Shown piece by piece: positions 1 through 11,769 of a stretch of DNA of 64,000 nt. Location of the stretch: assembly GCF_910594005.1 (NCBI RefSeq), contig NC_057826.1, positions 28,243,501-28,307,500 on the forward strand, read 5' to 3'. The notes beneath the pieces are model-generated. The model saw only the letters and a list, made by a program, of their open reading frames with translations. It ran no database searches and was not told where the DNA came from. Origin of the DNA: Cervus elaphus. Lineage: Eukaryota; Chordata; Mammalia; Artiodactyla; Cervidae. Made by a program: the position numbers and the translations under genes. Within the stretch, counting starts at the first letter, position 1, and each line of letters starts with the position of its first letter.

Positions 1-376
1 TCTTTCATTCTAGAACAGTGCCTCAGCCATCTTTCATGACACTGACTTTTGTGGAATGTCTCCAAATGTGGGTTTGTCTGATATTTCCCCCTGATGAGAA
101 CCAGGGTACCCATTTTTGCCAGAAAACCCTCTATCCTTCCCAAGGTTTTGGATCAGGCAGCACAGGTTATACCAGCCTGCCCTATTACTAACTAGTGATG
201 CTAACTTTGATGGTTTGGTTAAGGTAGTGAACCCCACGTTTCTGCACTATAACATTATTATTTTCCCCTGTGCAATTAATAAGAAATCTGTGGGGAAATT
301 CCCCCAAAATGTAAATATTCCGGTCTTCAGGTTTTCACACAATAGTTTAGCATCCATGGATGATTGCTGTGTGAAT

Positions 377-590
377 GGGCTTCCCTGGTAGCTCAGTTGG
401 TAAAGAATCTGCCTGCAGTGCAGGAGACCTGGGTTCGATTCCTGGGTTGGGAAGATCCCCTGGAGAAGGAAATGGCAACCCACTCCAGTATCCTTGCCTG
501 GAAAATCTCGTGGACAGAGGAACCTGGTGGGCTGCCGTCCCTGGGGTCTCAAAGAGTCGGGCACAACTGAGCAACTAACACTTACTTACT
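377..590 (+). mobile_element. Bov-tA SINE
   Basis: The head is the tRNA-derived GGGCTTCCCTGGTAGCTCAG with a B-box-like GGTTCGATTCC. The Bov-A body follows and ends near GGGCACAACTGAGCAACT. It is full-length by eye. Confidence 0.9.
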
Positions 591-2678
591 TACATATGAT
601 GGTGGCAAAGTAGTCATTTTCTAACTCTTTTTGTCTCTGTTTTTTAGTTGGCATTATTTGTAACCTGTTTAATAATAATTATGACTAGAAACAATTTTAC
701 TTAAGAATTTGAGTTCCTTTTCACTAAAATCAAGCAATTTTCTTTTAAATACTCAACATCCTAAGTCCTAAACATCTTAAGTAGCTGTTTGGCAGAGCTT
801 GCTAACCTTCACCTATGTAGGGCCTAAATTTGATTTTTCCCTCCCCTGCTGTCTCTTCCTTCTATCCTCCAGGACTAGGCAGAGTGGAAATGACTGCTGG
901 GATAAGTACGATGGGGAAGAAGTAAAGTGCAGGTTGTCGACCAGTAAGCAGGAAGAGGAATGGCTTATGGGGTAGTAACCTGCATATGTACCCAGCCAAA
1001 ATGATACACAACCAACCAGTAAGCCAGGAGCAAGCAGATGGGGACTAGAAGTTTTCCTAATGAAACCAAATATTCATCCACAGCAGCCCCAAAGACCCAT
1101 CCACCCAAGAATGGCCTGAGATTTCCAGGGCATAATACAATTACATATTTCCAACATTGCCCAAACATGCCTGGCTGTTCCTAAGAAATTACACTTCTAA
1201 ACAGGTTACAGTGACTTTAACAATAAAGACTCATTAGGGCAAGTACTAATAATGGAACAAGTGACACAAATGGAAGAAAAAGAGAAAATTACTTCACTAT
1301 GATCTGGAAACACAAAACTATTTGGAATACTTGTTACTGAGAAAATCAAGAAACATAGGTCAAATACCTAAGTACCACCACTTTATATAATAACCGAACT
1401 GCTCATACTAACAGAGTTTGGGTTCATTTTTTCTCCCCTACTAGTCTCCTTTTTTTCTATTATAGTTCCTTCCCAATTGTTTCAACCTTTTAAGATCTCA
1501 TAAACCTGAGTTATAAAAATAAAAATATGAATTGCCCAAGGGGAGTTTAGTTTGATGGTCTCAAAGATCCTTCCCATTTCACCACACCTCTCTGAAAACC
1601 AAGGTGAGGCCCTCAGAGCCTCCATTCTTCCTCTGGAATCTGCCCTCAGAGGGCATGTTGTCTGGGCATTCTTCTTGTGAACATTATACGTTGCCAGGCA
1701 AATATTTTTAAAATATCTGCGTGTTTTATATACATTTACATTCCACATTTGTTAAAAAAAAAAAAAAAAAAGTCTTTCTGGATTACTTCCGGGAATGACT
1801 GGAGAGGATTCTGGTTTTGCTCAACTTTAGAACCAATTTTTCTCTCAAGAGGAAATTTCTCTGGGGACAAAAATAGAGAAAGCAGTCCACTGTAGCCCAA
1901 AGGCAACATTAGCCAGGTTTGATATATGTTCACAATGCCATGTACCTGCCGCACATGGACCGGACTGAGAAAGTGACTGTCTCTCTGTGCTCCTACCTGC
2001 CTCTCACCTGTCATTCCCACATCTACAGAGAGAAGACAGGGAGCACAGTAGCTTCAGCAACACCTGAAACTTGATAAAAACATCAATTCTCAGGCTACAA
2101 CACAGACTTACTGAATTGCAGATTTTGGAAGTGGGGGCCAGCAACCTGTGATTACAAGCCCTCCAAGAGATTCTGATTCAGATTAAAATCTGAGATGTAT
2201 TACTTTAAAAAAAATAAAAATACTGATGCTCAAGGATTTTTCAAAGCTCTGGGAGTAATTCTAAAATGCAGGCAAGCTGAGAACTGACCAAAGAACTCTG
2301 CATCTAGGAGCAGCCCTTTCCAGGATCACCTTTACACTAACTGTGAAAGAACTGTGGATCTTTAAGCTGCAGACATGGTCAAGATCTGGAGAGAATTTTT
2401 CAAGACACCAGCTGAGAATACTTTCTTTTCATTTCCCTAGTAGGGACACATAGTAAGTCCCTTACCCTACTTCTGAATAAGAACAAAGACAAACTAATTA
2501 TCCTCTACATTCTGGAAACCTTTCATAGTTTCAGCTCCATGCCAACTGAAAACAAACATAATTAAGGCTGTACTTAAAAATCGCCTCAAAAGCTAAGCTG
2601 GTAGAAAATCATTACCATTTTTCCATAAACAAAACCAGTGGGCTAAAGTTTTATTCTTCAATCAGTAGAGTTGAATAT
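586..2678. other. No gene seen; A/T-rich non-coding DNA
   Basis: There is no exon with family similarity or a convincing long frame. The only simple tract noted is an A run of about 17 at 1754-1770. Old diverged repeats may be present but were not identified. Confidence 0.5.
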
Positions 2679-2886
2679 GGGCCTTCCCAGGTGTCGCAGT
2701 GGTAAGGCATCTGCCTGCCAATGCAGGAGACACAAGAGACGCCGGTTCCATCCCTGGGTCGGAAAGATTCCCTGGAGTAGGAACTGGCAACCCACTCTAG
2801 TATTCTTGCCTGGAAAATTCCATGGACAGAGGAACCTGGTGGGCTACAGTCCATGGGGTCACGGAGTCGGACATGACTGAAGACAC
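2679..2886 (+). mobile_element. Bov-tA SINE
   Basis: It starts GGGCCTTCCCAGGTGTCGCAG and ends at CGGACATGACTGAAGACACG. A CG/CA dinucleotide tract is attached to its tail. Confidence 0.88.
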
Positions 2887-2914
2887 GCACGCGCGCGCAC
2901 ACACACACACACAC
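2887..2914 (+). repeat. (CG)n/(CA)n microsatellite at the SINE tail
   Basis: A run of GC followed by CA dinucleotides continues directly from the Bov-tA tail. Confidence 0.9.
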
Positions 2915-3149
2915 TCCCTTTGAGGCTCTACTAATGCGCATCCAGCTTCCGACACATCTAACTTAACCAGCTTTCGTGGACGTGATCCCATTTCCAAAAG
3001 CACTGAGCCAATAAAGCAGTGGTGCCAAGATGCCAAACGCAGGCCAACCCAGCCTCTTCCAACACTTCCATTCAGTAGTTTCAACCTGACATTCACGCGC
3101 TCACCTGGTGCGCTGTCCATGGTGACCAGATAAGGTCTCTGGCCCCTGG

Positions 3150-3860
3150 GAACATGGCCCGGGTGGGCACATGGGGCAGCCGAGCAGTCAAGCCACCCTC
3201 ATCCCCCGAAGGCGAACACCCAAAACCAGCCCCAAAACTCGGGGCGAACCTTAAATTCAACGCTAAAAGCTCCCGGCGCCTGGATGGCAAGGTTCCCCAA
3301 AGGCCGGCTCTGGGCCCAGGGGCACCCCCAGAAGGGCTGTGATGGCAGGGCCCGCTGCCCGCGGCATCGAGCGTTCCCTCCACCTCGGCGCCCGCCGCTC
3401 GCCCTTCCACCGCATCCCTCCGGGATCGGGCTGCCAGGGCCGCCTGCGCCTCTCCGATCCTGCCGGCTGCAGAGGGTGATGGGCAGAGGGGCGCGGGGGT
3501 ACCCGGCCGCGGTCCCCGCGAGCCCCGCACAAAGGCGGGCATCGCAAAGAGGAAAACTTCCCGCCCCCGGGCCCTGCGGACTCCCACCCGGGGCCTCCGC
3601 CGCCCGAGCGCACTTACTGTCGGTCGCCATGGTCCAGCCCGGGGCTGCGGGGCGGCCGCCCGCGCCTGGGGTACCGGCGCCGAGCCGGGCCGGCGCGCTC
3701 CTCGCCAGGCCCCGCGCGCTCGGGGGCCGCGCCGCGCACAGCCCCTCCCGCCGCGCGCCCCCGCCGCGCCGCCCCGCGCCCCGCCAGCGCCCGAAAAACC
3801 CCAGGCTAGCTGGCAGAGCCTGCGGAGCCCCTGCGCCGGGCGGCTGGCCCACTCTTCTCC
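3150..3860 (-). promoter_or_regulatory. CpG island with possible minus-strand start exon
   Basis: About 700 bp is very GC- and CpG-rich, with many GC boxes. Near the middle, on the minus strand, GGACCATGG gives a Kozak-like ATG at 3630-3628. The frame M-A-T-D is cut after 13 nt by a strong donor, GACA|GTAAGT (3618/3617). The next gene after SNAPC1 on this strand in mammals is SYT16, so this may be one of its 5' ends. That is inference from gene order and no SYT16 coding sequence is seen. Long open frames across the island on both strands are attributed to GC content. Confidence 0.6.
3618..3630 (-). CDS. Possible 13-nt initiator coding segment (MATD plus one base)
   Basis: ATGGCGACCGACA is followed directly by GTAAGT inside the CpG island. 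The ATG has a favourable context (ACCATGG). The downstream exon would lie outside the window. A chance ATG next to a donor cannot be excluded. Confidence 0.3.
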
Positions 3861-5171
3861 GCCTCGAAGCATCTGTCCTCCCTCCCGGACCCTCTCCCTA
3901 AGACAATGAAGGTAGCCACTTGGATAAATGCTCCTGGCCATGCTCCTTTCCCACTACACTCCCCGCTATGTTCTTGTTTTTGTCTCTCCTTTCCCCAGTG
4001 GCCACCTCATCCTTGCCTCGACCTTCCTACCTGTGGCTTGGAAGCTCCAGCCACCGAAAGGAGCAAAGCAGGAAGAGTTGAAGAGTGGGAAGTGACGCTC
4101 AGCCGGGTGCCTGACATTGATCTCCAGGCCCCAGAACTCCTGAGAATCCGCCCAACACCAGCCTGGTAGGTTTCAGGGGTCGAGTGTTCCTTGTGTTATC
4201 ATCCGTTCTGCCTCCTGTGTGAAGACAGTGTCGGGCACTTAGAGGGTCTCAGTACATATCTGGGTGAATGGTTCTGTGAGCGAGGCCTGCAGGAATAAAT
4301 GAAGGACTGAATAAAATGCCCAACTAACTGGATGCCACCTGGGTGAGCTGATTAACTGATGACCACTGGGAACCTAGCCCTACCAGCTGACTGCGTGGAT
4401 CCTTGAGTCCTGAGTCAGCCTGAATGAGGGAGCCATTGAGTGAATTTTGTGCCTCAGGGACCCTTCCTAGTTCAGGAGGGCTCCCAGCTGAAGCCACCTG
4501 TAAGAGCTGTATATATGCCCCTGAGGTGCAGAAACCAGTTTCTGAGGGACTCTTGATTTGTCAGAGGGAGGGTACATGAGCCCCCGGATCCCTGATGTAA
4601 AGAAACAGAATGGCTCAGACATGTGTTCTGAAGCATTACAGCGGCTCCTGACTTCTTATAGGTACATCTGTTTGTTGCATTTGGGAAGCACCCTCCACCC
4701 AATCAGTAGGGAACCCAGTAGGCTGCATTCCAGCCCTGGGCTGGACACCAGGAAGACCCTGGAGAAAGGCAGGGCAGAGCAGCTCCTGTTTGGCTGGGCA
4801 GACACAGGAAGCAACCGGAGAACAAGGCAGGAGTCCCTTCTGATGTGTCCACAGAGCGTAGATGAGGGAGACTTTGGTATTGACTGGGCCCCACATTCAG
4901 AGTAAGCCCATCTGAGGTGGGACTGGGGGCATCATTTTTAGGTTGTTTGTTTTTTATCTTTTTATGCTTAACACAGGTGATTCTGAAGCACACTTCTAGT
5001 TAACAGCCACAGAGATCTGACTTATTGGGCTTTCACATCAACCCTCTGTGGTAAACCTCAATGTAAACAGACTTGAAATGACTTAGATGGAGAACAGGAG
5101 GTGGGAGGGGATTAAAGGTGACCCAGTTTTGACCTTGTTGGAGGCTCACAGACCTGGAGGTTAAGCTGATT

Positions 5172-5195
5172 GGGGTGGGCGGGGCAGGGGGGCGG
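5172..5195 (+). other. G-quadruplex motif
   Basis: Four or more G runs of at least three are separated by one to two bases, beginning GGGGTGGGCGGGGCAGGG. It is about 1.3 kb from the CpG island. Confidence 0.6.
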
Positions 5196-6433
5196 GAGAT
5201 AATGATTTGGGTTTGGACTCATTTGAAGGGTCAGTAGAACATTGGTGAGGTTCTTTAATCATCAATTGAAGCTACTTATGTAAGTCAGAAAGAGGAAAAG
5301 TCATAACTCAAGGTCTAAGTTCAATAATTGTTTTCTGAATGACTGACCAGTTTGACAGCAAGTTTATTAGCCTGGAGCCAGATGTCAGATGAGGAGGGGA
5401 TAAGCAATAGGTAGATCTCAAAGAACAGAGGCCCCAGGATAGACCATTTTCTCCAAAAGTTTGGCAGTACAGGGAAAAAGGGATGGAGAGCTTCAGAGGA
5501 GAGTAGGATTGAGGTGAGACTGGTTTTTTGTTTTGTATTTTGAGATAGAGGATTGTTGAGAAGGAAAGGTACTTCTGTCCATATATTCAAATATGTAAAA
5601 AAAGAAATAATGTGCTTTTCTATAAGTTAGCTTTCTGGGCCACCTCCCAATTCCACATGTTGTTGAGTCAGTTCAGGGTAAACTCCCTCAGTTCAGAGGC
5701 AATTCTGAGATTACCCTCCCCACTTTCTCTTGCAGTCATGTCCATGTTTAAAGGAAATGATTAGATTGCTTCGGGGATGTGAAGAGGTATTGGGCACATC
5801 TCCTCCCCGTGAGGGACTGCTTGTCTGGATTTCAGAGCTCATCAGACCTCCTCAGTCAGGACTGGCCCGTAGTTATTCGTCCACAAGTGCGGCATCCACT
5901 GCTCTGTCCTGTCACCCACACCCAAAGCCTCTCCGGGTCTGACTTCTTGTCCTTGAGGGGAGGGATGGCTATGTGCCCATGCCATTCTGAAGTCCAAAGG
6001 TGGGTGGTCCCATGGTTAGTGTAGCATCTCCACAATGTCAGGGGAAATTCAGACTCCTTCCATCTGCCACCTGGAGTCCCTGGGCAGCAATTCCCCCTCA
6101 AGATCACAATAAGATAAAATCTCTTATCCTCAAATGACAACTTTCCAAATGTGGGGAGGAGGGGCTATTCCTTCTCATCTGTCTCTCTGCAGACAGGGAG
6201 GACACTCTGTAAAAGCTCCCTCCATCAGCTCTTTCAGGACAGGGAGAAGACTGGACCAAGCATTCGTTCATAAAATGCTTTAGTTAGATTTCTAAAGTAT
6301 GAGGGCTTTTTTGACTTTATTGTAATTGTGACTTAAAACGTCCCCATCCATATTGCTTGAGTTCATTTCCAGGGTAAGAAAGGACAAATACCTCTTATAC
6401 ACACAATGCATGGAAATCACCAGATAGTCCCTG

Positions 6434-6672
6434 TGACCCTTGACCTGTGACCACATCCTGTTGACTTTATCACCACCCTGGCTATAAACAAACCTTCGAG
6501 CAGGGAGTGGGGAGGGGCTGCAGCCACTTGCTGCAGGTCTGCATCATGATAGAGGCTATTTTTGGTTGAAATAGCTATTGCTTGTCTGTTAGAGTAGATA
6601 AAAATAGAAAAATTATTTTAACTATGACTTGTGCATGTAGCCTGTGAGCTTCTGAGAAATTTATCTGATAAG
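6434..6672. promoter_or_regulatory. Cluster of transcription-factor-like motifs
   Basis: TGACCC-T-TGACCT (6434-6446) is a DR1 nuclear receptor element on the minus strand, followed by another TGACC. An ATAAACA forkhead core lies at 6484-6490, MEF2-like A/T cores at 6556-6565 and 6598-6607, and a back-to-back GATA pair (TTATCTGATAA) at 6661-6671. The cluster is 2.8 kb upstream of the 3.15-3.86 kb CpG island in minus-strand sense. Enhancer function is only a suggestion. Confidence 0.25.
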
Positions 6673-7267
6673 AGCAGAGAAGAGCTTTATTTTATATAAA
6701 ACTTGCCTTTGATTTTCATTTGGACTCTGTATCTGTTCTAAGCATCTGAACTCATACCTAAGAACATTCAGATATAATATGGATGATGCTAACAAACAGG
6801 GAAAGCTTTTTCAAAATAGCTATTAGGTAATAAACATCATGGTCTCATTTAATCCTTGCGGGTCACACAGGGAAGGGCAGAAGAGAGACAGGGCTAATAC
6901 ATACAAGTCTGGTCCAGAAAGTAGAGGGCAAGGGCCTGGGGCTTGGCCCCACTGTTTGGTGATTAAGTTTCCAGCAGTCATTGGAGAGAATCAGTGGCTT
7001 AAAATTAGAAAATTAGGTAAGGGAGAAAAAGTAAGGAAGAGTCTGGGAACCAGGAAAACAGGTCAATTATGAACTCAACATTAATTTCTTTTTCTTAATA
7101 AGGATAAAAAGCAGCATATTTGTTAAAGAACATTCTAGCAGTTATTTTTCTTTAAAGTCAAAAATACACAATTATAGAAATAATACCAAAGATCTCAAGT
7201 CATATATGCTTACCCTACAATCAAGTAATCTTGGAGTAGGAGGAGGCAGGGGCCAGGGAACACATCC

Positions 7268-8225
7268 TTGTTGTTACTCAGTTGCTAAATCCAGTCGGAC
7301 TCTTCACGACCCCATGAACTGCAGCAGAGCATGCTTCCCTGTCCTTCACGATCTCCCTGAGTTTGCTCAAATTCATGTCCATTGAGTCAGTAATGCCATC
7401 CAACCATCTCATCCTCTGACACCCCCTTCTCCTCCTGCCCTCAATCTTTCCCGGCATCAAGGTCTTTTCCAGTGAGTCGTCTCTTCATATCAGGCGGCCA
7501 AAGAATTGGAGCTTCAGCACCAGTCCTTCCAATGAATATTCAGGGTTGATTTCCTTTAGGATTGACTGGTTGGATCTCTTTGCCGTCCAAGGAACTCTCA
7601 AGAGTCTTCTCCAGCACAATTGGAAGGCATCAATTTGGCGCTCAGCCTTTTTTATGGTCCAACTCTCACACCTGTACCTGACTACTGGAAAAATTATGGC
7701 TTTGACTATACGGACCTTTGTTGGCAAAGTGATGTCTCTGCTTTTTAATAAGCTGTCTAGGTTTGTCATAGCTTTCCTTCCTAGGAGCAAGGTTGCAGTC
7801 ACTGTTCACAGTGATTTTGGAGCCCAGGAAAATAAACTCTGCCACTGTTTTCACTTTTTCCCCATCTATTTGTCATGAAGTGATGGGACCAGATGCCATG
7901 ATCTTAGTTTTTTGAAAGTTGAGTTTTAAGCCAGTTTTTTCACTCTCCTCTTTCTCCATCATTTAAGAGGCTCTTTAGTTCCTCTTCATTTTATGCCATT
8001 AGAGTGGTATCATCTGCATATCCAAAGTTGTTATTTCCCCCAGCAATCTTGATTCCAGCTTGTGTTTCATCCAGCCTGACATTTTGCATGATGTACTCTG
8101 CATATAAGTTAAATAAGCAGGGTGACAATATACAGTCTTGAGGTACTCCTTTCCCAATTTTGAACCAGTCCGTTGTTCTATGTCCAGTTCTGTTGCTTCC
8201 TATGTCGCATACAGGTTTCTCAGAA
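7268..8225 (-). mobile_element. Bov-B LINE (RTE clade), 3' part with reverse-transcriptase remnant
   Basis: On the minus strand this reads the end of the Bov-B reverse transcriptase, including the catalytic YADD box near 8000, then the C-terminal region and the typical Bov-B 3' end. Frames are broken by stops and shifts, so it is a dead copy. Bov-B is the ruminant RTE element also found in squamates. Confidence 0.92.
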
Positions 8226-9723
8226 TGCATCCTAATAGCTCTCAATTTCTGCCAAAGGTAAGCATATACCATCATTGGCCAAGTATGGGCCTCAGGGCAC
8301 CTCGTATACAATCACCTCGAGAACTTACTAAAAATGCATATCCTCTAACCCTTATCAACACTTGCTGGATCAGAAGCTGTAACAATGGGACCCTAGAATC
8401 TGCCTGTTAAATGAAGTATCCTAATGGTGTTTCCAACACAGTCTAAAATTGGAGAACCTCTAACCCAAGAAAGAGTAGGTCCTCACAGGGTAATAAAACT
8501 GTCTGAAGATCTAGAACTTCAGACCCGGGGAATTTCTGCTTTGCTCTTCTCTGACAGTGAAGAGTGGAGATATTGGTAAGGTACTAAATGCTGAGAGATG
8601 AGCCACTAAGAAACAAAGGCAGTGCTAATAAACTTGCTCAGTAAATGGCTCTTACTTGGATCTAATTAAAGACCTCCATTTAAAAACGAAAATCCATTCC
8701 TTTTTATCCTTCATACGGACAAGAACTGGTCACAATTCTCTATAATTAATTCCTTGTATCATAGTAAAAAGCTCCAAGTTATGGGGCCACATAGCTAAGT
8801 ATGGGGCCACAATCTAAGTATGGGGCCACAAGCTAAGTAACTTGGAGGAATACGTGTTTGTTTTAGCTGAAATAACAAGATATAATTTTTCAAAGCTGTA
8901 TTTTACTTAAGGAATAAGTCTTGGACAAGGAGGGAATTATGGCTGGTAGGAACTAAAATACCCTCTTGACTTTACCTCTGAGTATTTAATTTTTTTTCCC
9001 ATTTGATATAAGAAAACAGAGCTGGATAACTATAAGGGGGGATGTTACTGAGTTTTAAACTGCTGATCTGCAATAATAATATATTTCAAGGTAGAATAAA
9101 ATTTATGATTTAAGTAACTCATTTTTATGTCATTCTCTTTAGTTCTACTTTCTAAACCTTTAATCATCTTGCCCTCTTGATCTTGTGTTTACCTCTCACT
9201 GGGACATCCAGTTTCTCTCCTTCTCATGCAAACTTCAGAAAAGAATGATCCATCCACAGAGCATCACTTCCAACTTAATCCTTAAAAAAGCTAATCAAAG
9301 AATGAGAAAATGTCAAAAGTATCTATAGGGATATAAATAAAACTCTCAGAAATGAAAAAAACAAACTGGAAACTTAAAACTCAGTGGATAGAGCCATAGC
9401 CTGGCTTGGTACTTAGCTCCCCTTTGGTTCCATGAATTCCAGCCTAAAGAGGCTTGCCTGGAAGGCCATGCCTGCCTGCTTTTATTTCATGTAGTCACCT
9501 AGACTGTACAAAACGCTAGAGATACTCTCCTCATTTTGGCAAAACTTGGTATCAGAAAGTGTGTAAATCCACCAAAGAACAAAGAGATATCTGACTGTAC
9601 AGCCCTGTCATTTTCTTCCCTGAATCATTAAGTCCCAGTTATACAGAGTGCAGTTTTGTGAATGAATTATATTTGTAAATATAAGGGATTTTTCAGAAAG
9701 AAGGCTAAGAGTTATTTACTGGT
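8226..9723. other. Intergenic, no gene recognised
   Basis: A/T-rich sequence with one local tandem repeat at 8781-8838, listed separately. No coding similarity was seen. Confidence 0.5.
8781..8838 (+). repeat. Three tandem copies of a 19-20 bp unit inside an inverted repeat
   Basis: The unit ATGGGGCCACA(N)CTAAGT repeats three times (8781, 8801, 8820). It is flanked by CTCCAAGTT (8772-8780) and its exact reverse complement AACTTGGAG (8839-8847). Confidence 0.85.
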
Positions 9724-9862
9724 TCAGATCAGTTCAATTCAGTCACTCAGTCATGTCCAACTCTTTGTGACCCCATGAACCACAGCACACCAGGCCTCCC
9801 TATCCATCACCAACTCCCGGAGTCCACCCAAACCCATGTCCATGGAGTCAATGATACCATCC
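9724..9862 (-). mobile_element. Bov-B 3' end fragment
   Basis: The segment matches the Bov-B 3' terminus in reverse orientation, from CAGTTCAATTCAGTCACTCAG to the GTCCATGGAGTCAATGATACC part, then stops abruptly. Confidence 0.85.
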
Positions 9863-11050
9863 ATATTTGCTGGTACAATATGTTTATGGGTAATTTTGCT
9901 GGTAATTCAGTATTTTGTTGGGCATCGATGGTAACACTAAAGAAAACTAGTAACACTAGAGCTATATCTTTTGATTGGTTGATTAATCTTTAATTATACA
10001 CAGAATGATTTTTTAGACATATAGTCTCTAAATAAAGGACAAGGTATTTGGTTCTTAAATTCAACACCATCAGTTTCTGCCAAGAAATTTTATAGGCAAC
10101 TAGTTGACGTTTACAAAGAGAATACCTTCAGTTAACCAAGTAAAACACAGACAATGGGTTGGGTTGGCCAACAAGTTCATTCAGGTTTCTCCATAAGATG
10201 TTATGGAAAAACCTGAACTTTTTAGCCAACCCAGTATCAATTATGTTGCAAGAAACTAAGAAACAATGAGCTCATCAACCATTTAAAACATTTAACAAAA
10301 AGCAGAAGAGTTAACAAATTTGAGATTTTAACAAAATTCATTTCATTTAAATCATTTACACTATATGAAGTTCATATTCAACAAATTATGTGGATCAACT
10401 AAAATAGTTAACTGAAGCTAACATAGCCCAGTTTGTTAAGTACTATGGTGACAAGGTATCTGAAATCAACCTGTAGATAATGTATTTATATGAAAGCTTT
10501 TTTGCTGTTATTTACCTTAAGAATTTTTAAAATCTCATATTAAAGTATTTGTAAAATACTGGTGCATGTAAAAAAAATTCCCTTATAGCATAACCTGTAA
10601 TTGGCCTGATGGTTAGGCTTTGTAACTTGCAGCCAAAAGCAAATTAATATACAATTTGGTTATTCTCTACTGCTGAGTTAACATTTGGGGAAGATTAACC
10701 TTCTTGAAGTATCAGGGATTTTGAACGTATTTTCAGAAGTGCCCCAGCTTCTTTCAAGCCATTAGGTTAGTCTATCATTAAAATTATGATCAAACAGCAC
10801 TTTGGGGACCTAAATGAGTTAATAAACTCCCAAAGAATGCTAAGTGGAATCTTGATAACCTAGGAGACACTTGGCACAAATCCAGTGAACAAGGTTCAAT
10901 AAGTTCCAGGTACATAGGAGGCTATCATTTGGTTCTTTTCTATGATTAAAAACTGTAGGGGATGACCTCCTTGAAAGGGGAGATCCATGTTTCTACAACA
11001 TCACACCTGAGTACACAGCCTTGTCCATGGGACAGGACAGGTGTGCCATG
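9863..11050. other. A/T-rich intergenic DNA
   Basis: Apart from the hairpin at 10160-10233, nothing was recognised. Confidence 0.5.
10160..10233. ncRNA. Mariner-derived hairpin, miR-2284/2285-like
   Basis: Arms TGGGTTGGCCAACAAGTTC and the near-complement GAACTTTTTAGCCAACCCA enclose paired AGGTTT(C/T)TCCATAA and TTATGGAAAAACCT segments around a short loop. I recall this as the ruminant mariner MITE that gave rise to the bta-miR-2284/2285 family, whose mature form resembles AAAAGTTCGTTCGGG. The left arm has four extra bases (ATTC), leaving a bulge. Expression is unknown. Confidence 0.6.
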
Positions 11051-11252
11051 TATGCTTAGTCGCTTGGTCGTGTCTGACTCTTTGCGACCCCATGGACTGT
11101 AGCCCACCAGTCTCCTCTGCCATGAGGATTCTCCAGGCAAGAATACTGGAGTGAGTTGCCATGCCCTCCTCTAGGGGATCTTCCCAACCCAGGGATTGAA
11201 CCCAGGTCTCCTGCATTGCAGGCAGATTCTTTACCATCTGAGCCACCAGGAG
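11051..11252 (-). mobile_element. Bov-tA SINE
   Basis: The element is in reverse orientation: tail ATGCTTAGTCGCTTGGTCGTG at the left, tRNA head complement ATCTGAGCCACCAGG at the right. Confidence 0.9.
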
Positions 11253-11769
11253 ACTAAGTCTTACCTGCGGAGACAGAGAATGGAGTTGGGGCTGTCAGGT
11301 GAGAAGTCAAAATGGAAAGTCCCTGAAAGTAGCAGTTATAGGGAGGGCAGCCCCAAAATGTGAGTGTAAAATTATCTCAGATCTTAGCCAGCAAGCAGGA
11401 CAAGAACTCCACTGATTCCAGGGCAAATAAACTACAGGAGACCTGAAAGTGCAAAGCAGATTATTTCAGCATCTACTGGCTTAAGCTGCCCCTGAGTTCA
11501 AAGTCCCAGCCCTGACAGGATAGAGTGATGTGGCAAACACTCTCAGCTTTCCACTAAACATAAGGAGAGGCACACCTAAGAAATAAGGGGCACATACCAG
11601 GACTAAGTTATCTGCCCTAAAACTAAGGACAAAACCAAAATAGATCCAGCCTAACAAGCCTACACGCAAACCTCTCCAGTAATTTAACTGCCTTCTAGAA
11701 CAAAGTTCCACACTCTGGAGGTAGATAATAGAATCCAGAGTCTCTAACATGCATCTTCATACAATAAAA

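Larger units (their letters stand above)
3861..7267. other. Intergenic sequence, no gene recognised
   Basis: There are only chance open frames. An L2- or MIR-like fragment may lie around 4210-4330. A G-rich run able to form a quadruplex is at 5172-5195, and the motif cluster at 6434-6672 is listed separately. Confidence 0.5.

Noticed and set aside
377..460. tRNA-like A and B boxes as a possible tRNA gene
   Set aside because: This is the tRNA-derived head of a Bov-tA SINE, repeated many times in the window, with no mature tRNA fold or 3' end.
3093..3941. Long open frames (up to 282 codons) on both strands over the CpG island
   Set aside because: High GC content removes stop codons; the translations are Ala/Gly/Pro/Arg-rich with no domain, and several frames are open at once.
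7485..8311. Reverse-transcriptase-like frames with a YADD box as a possible retron or novel RT system
   Set aside because: The sequence is the ruminant Bov-B LINE; frames are short, broken, and repeated across the window.
8781..8838. Short tandem array as a possible CRISPR
   Set aside because: Only three units, no spacers between them, and a mammalian nuclear context.
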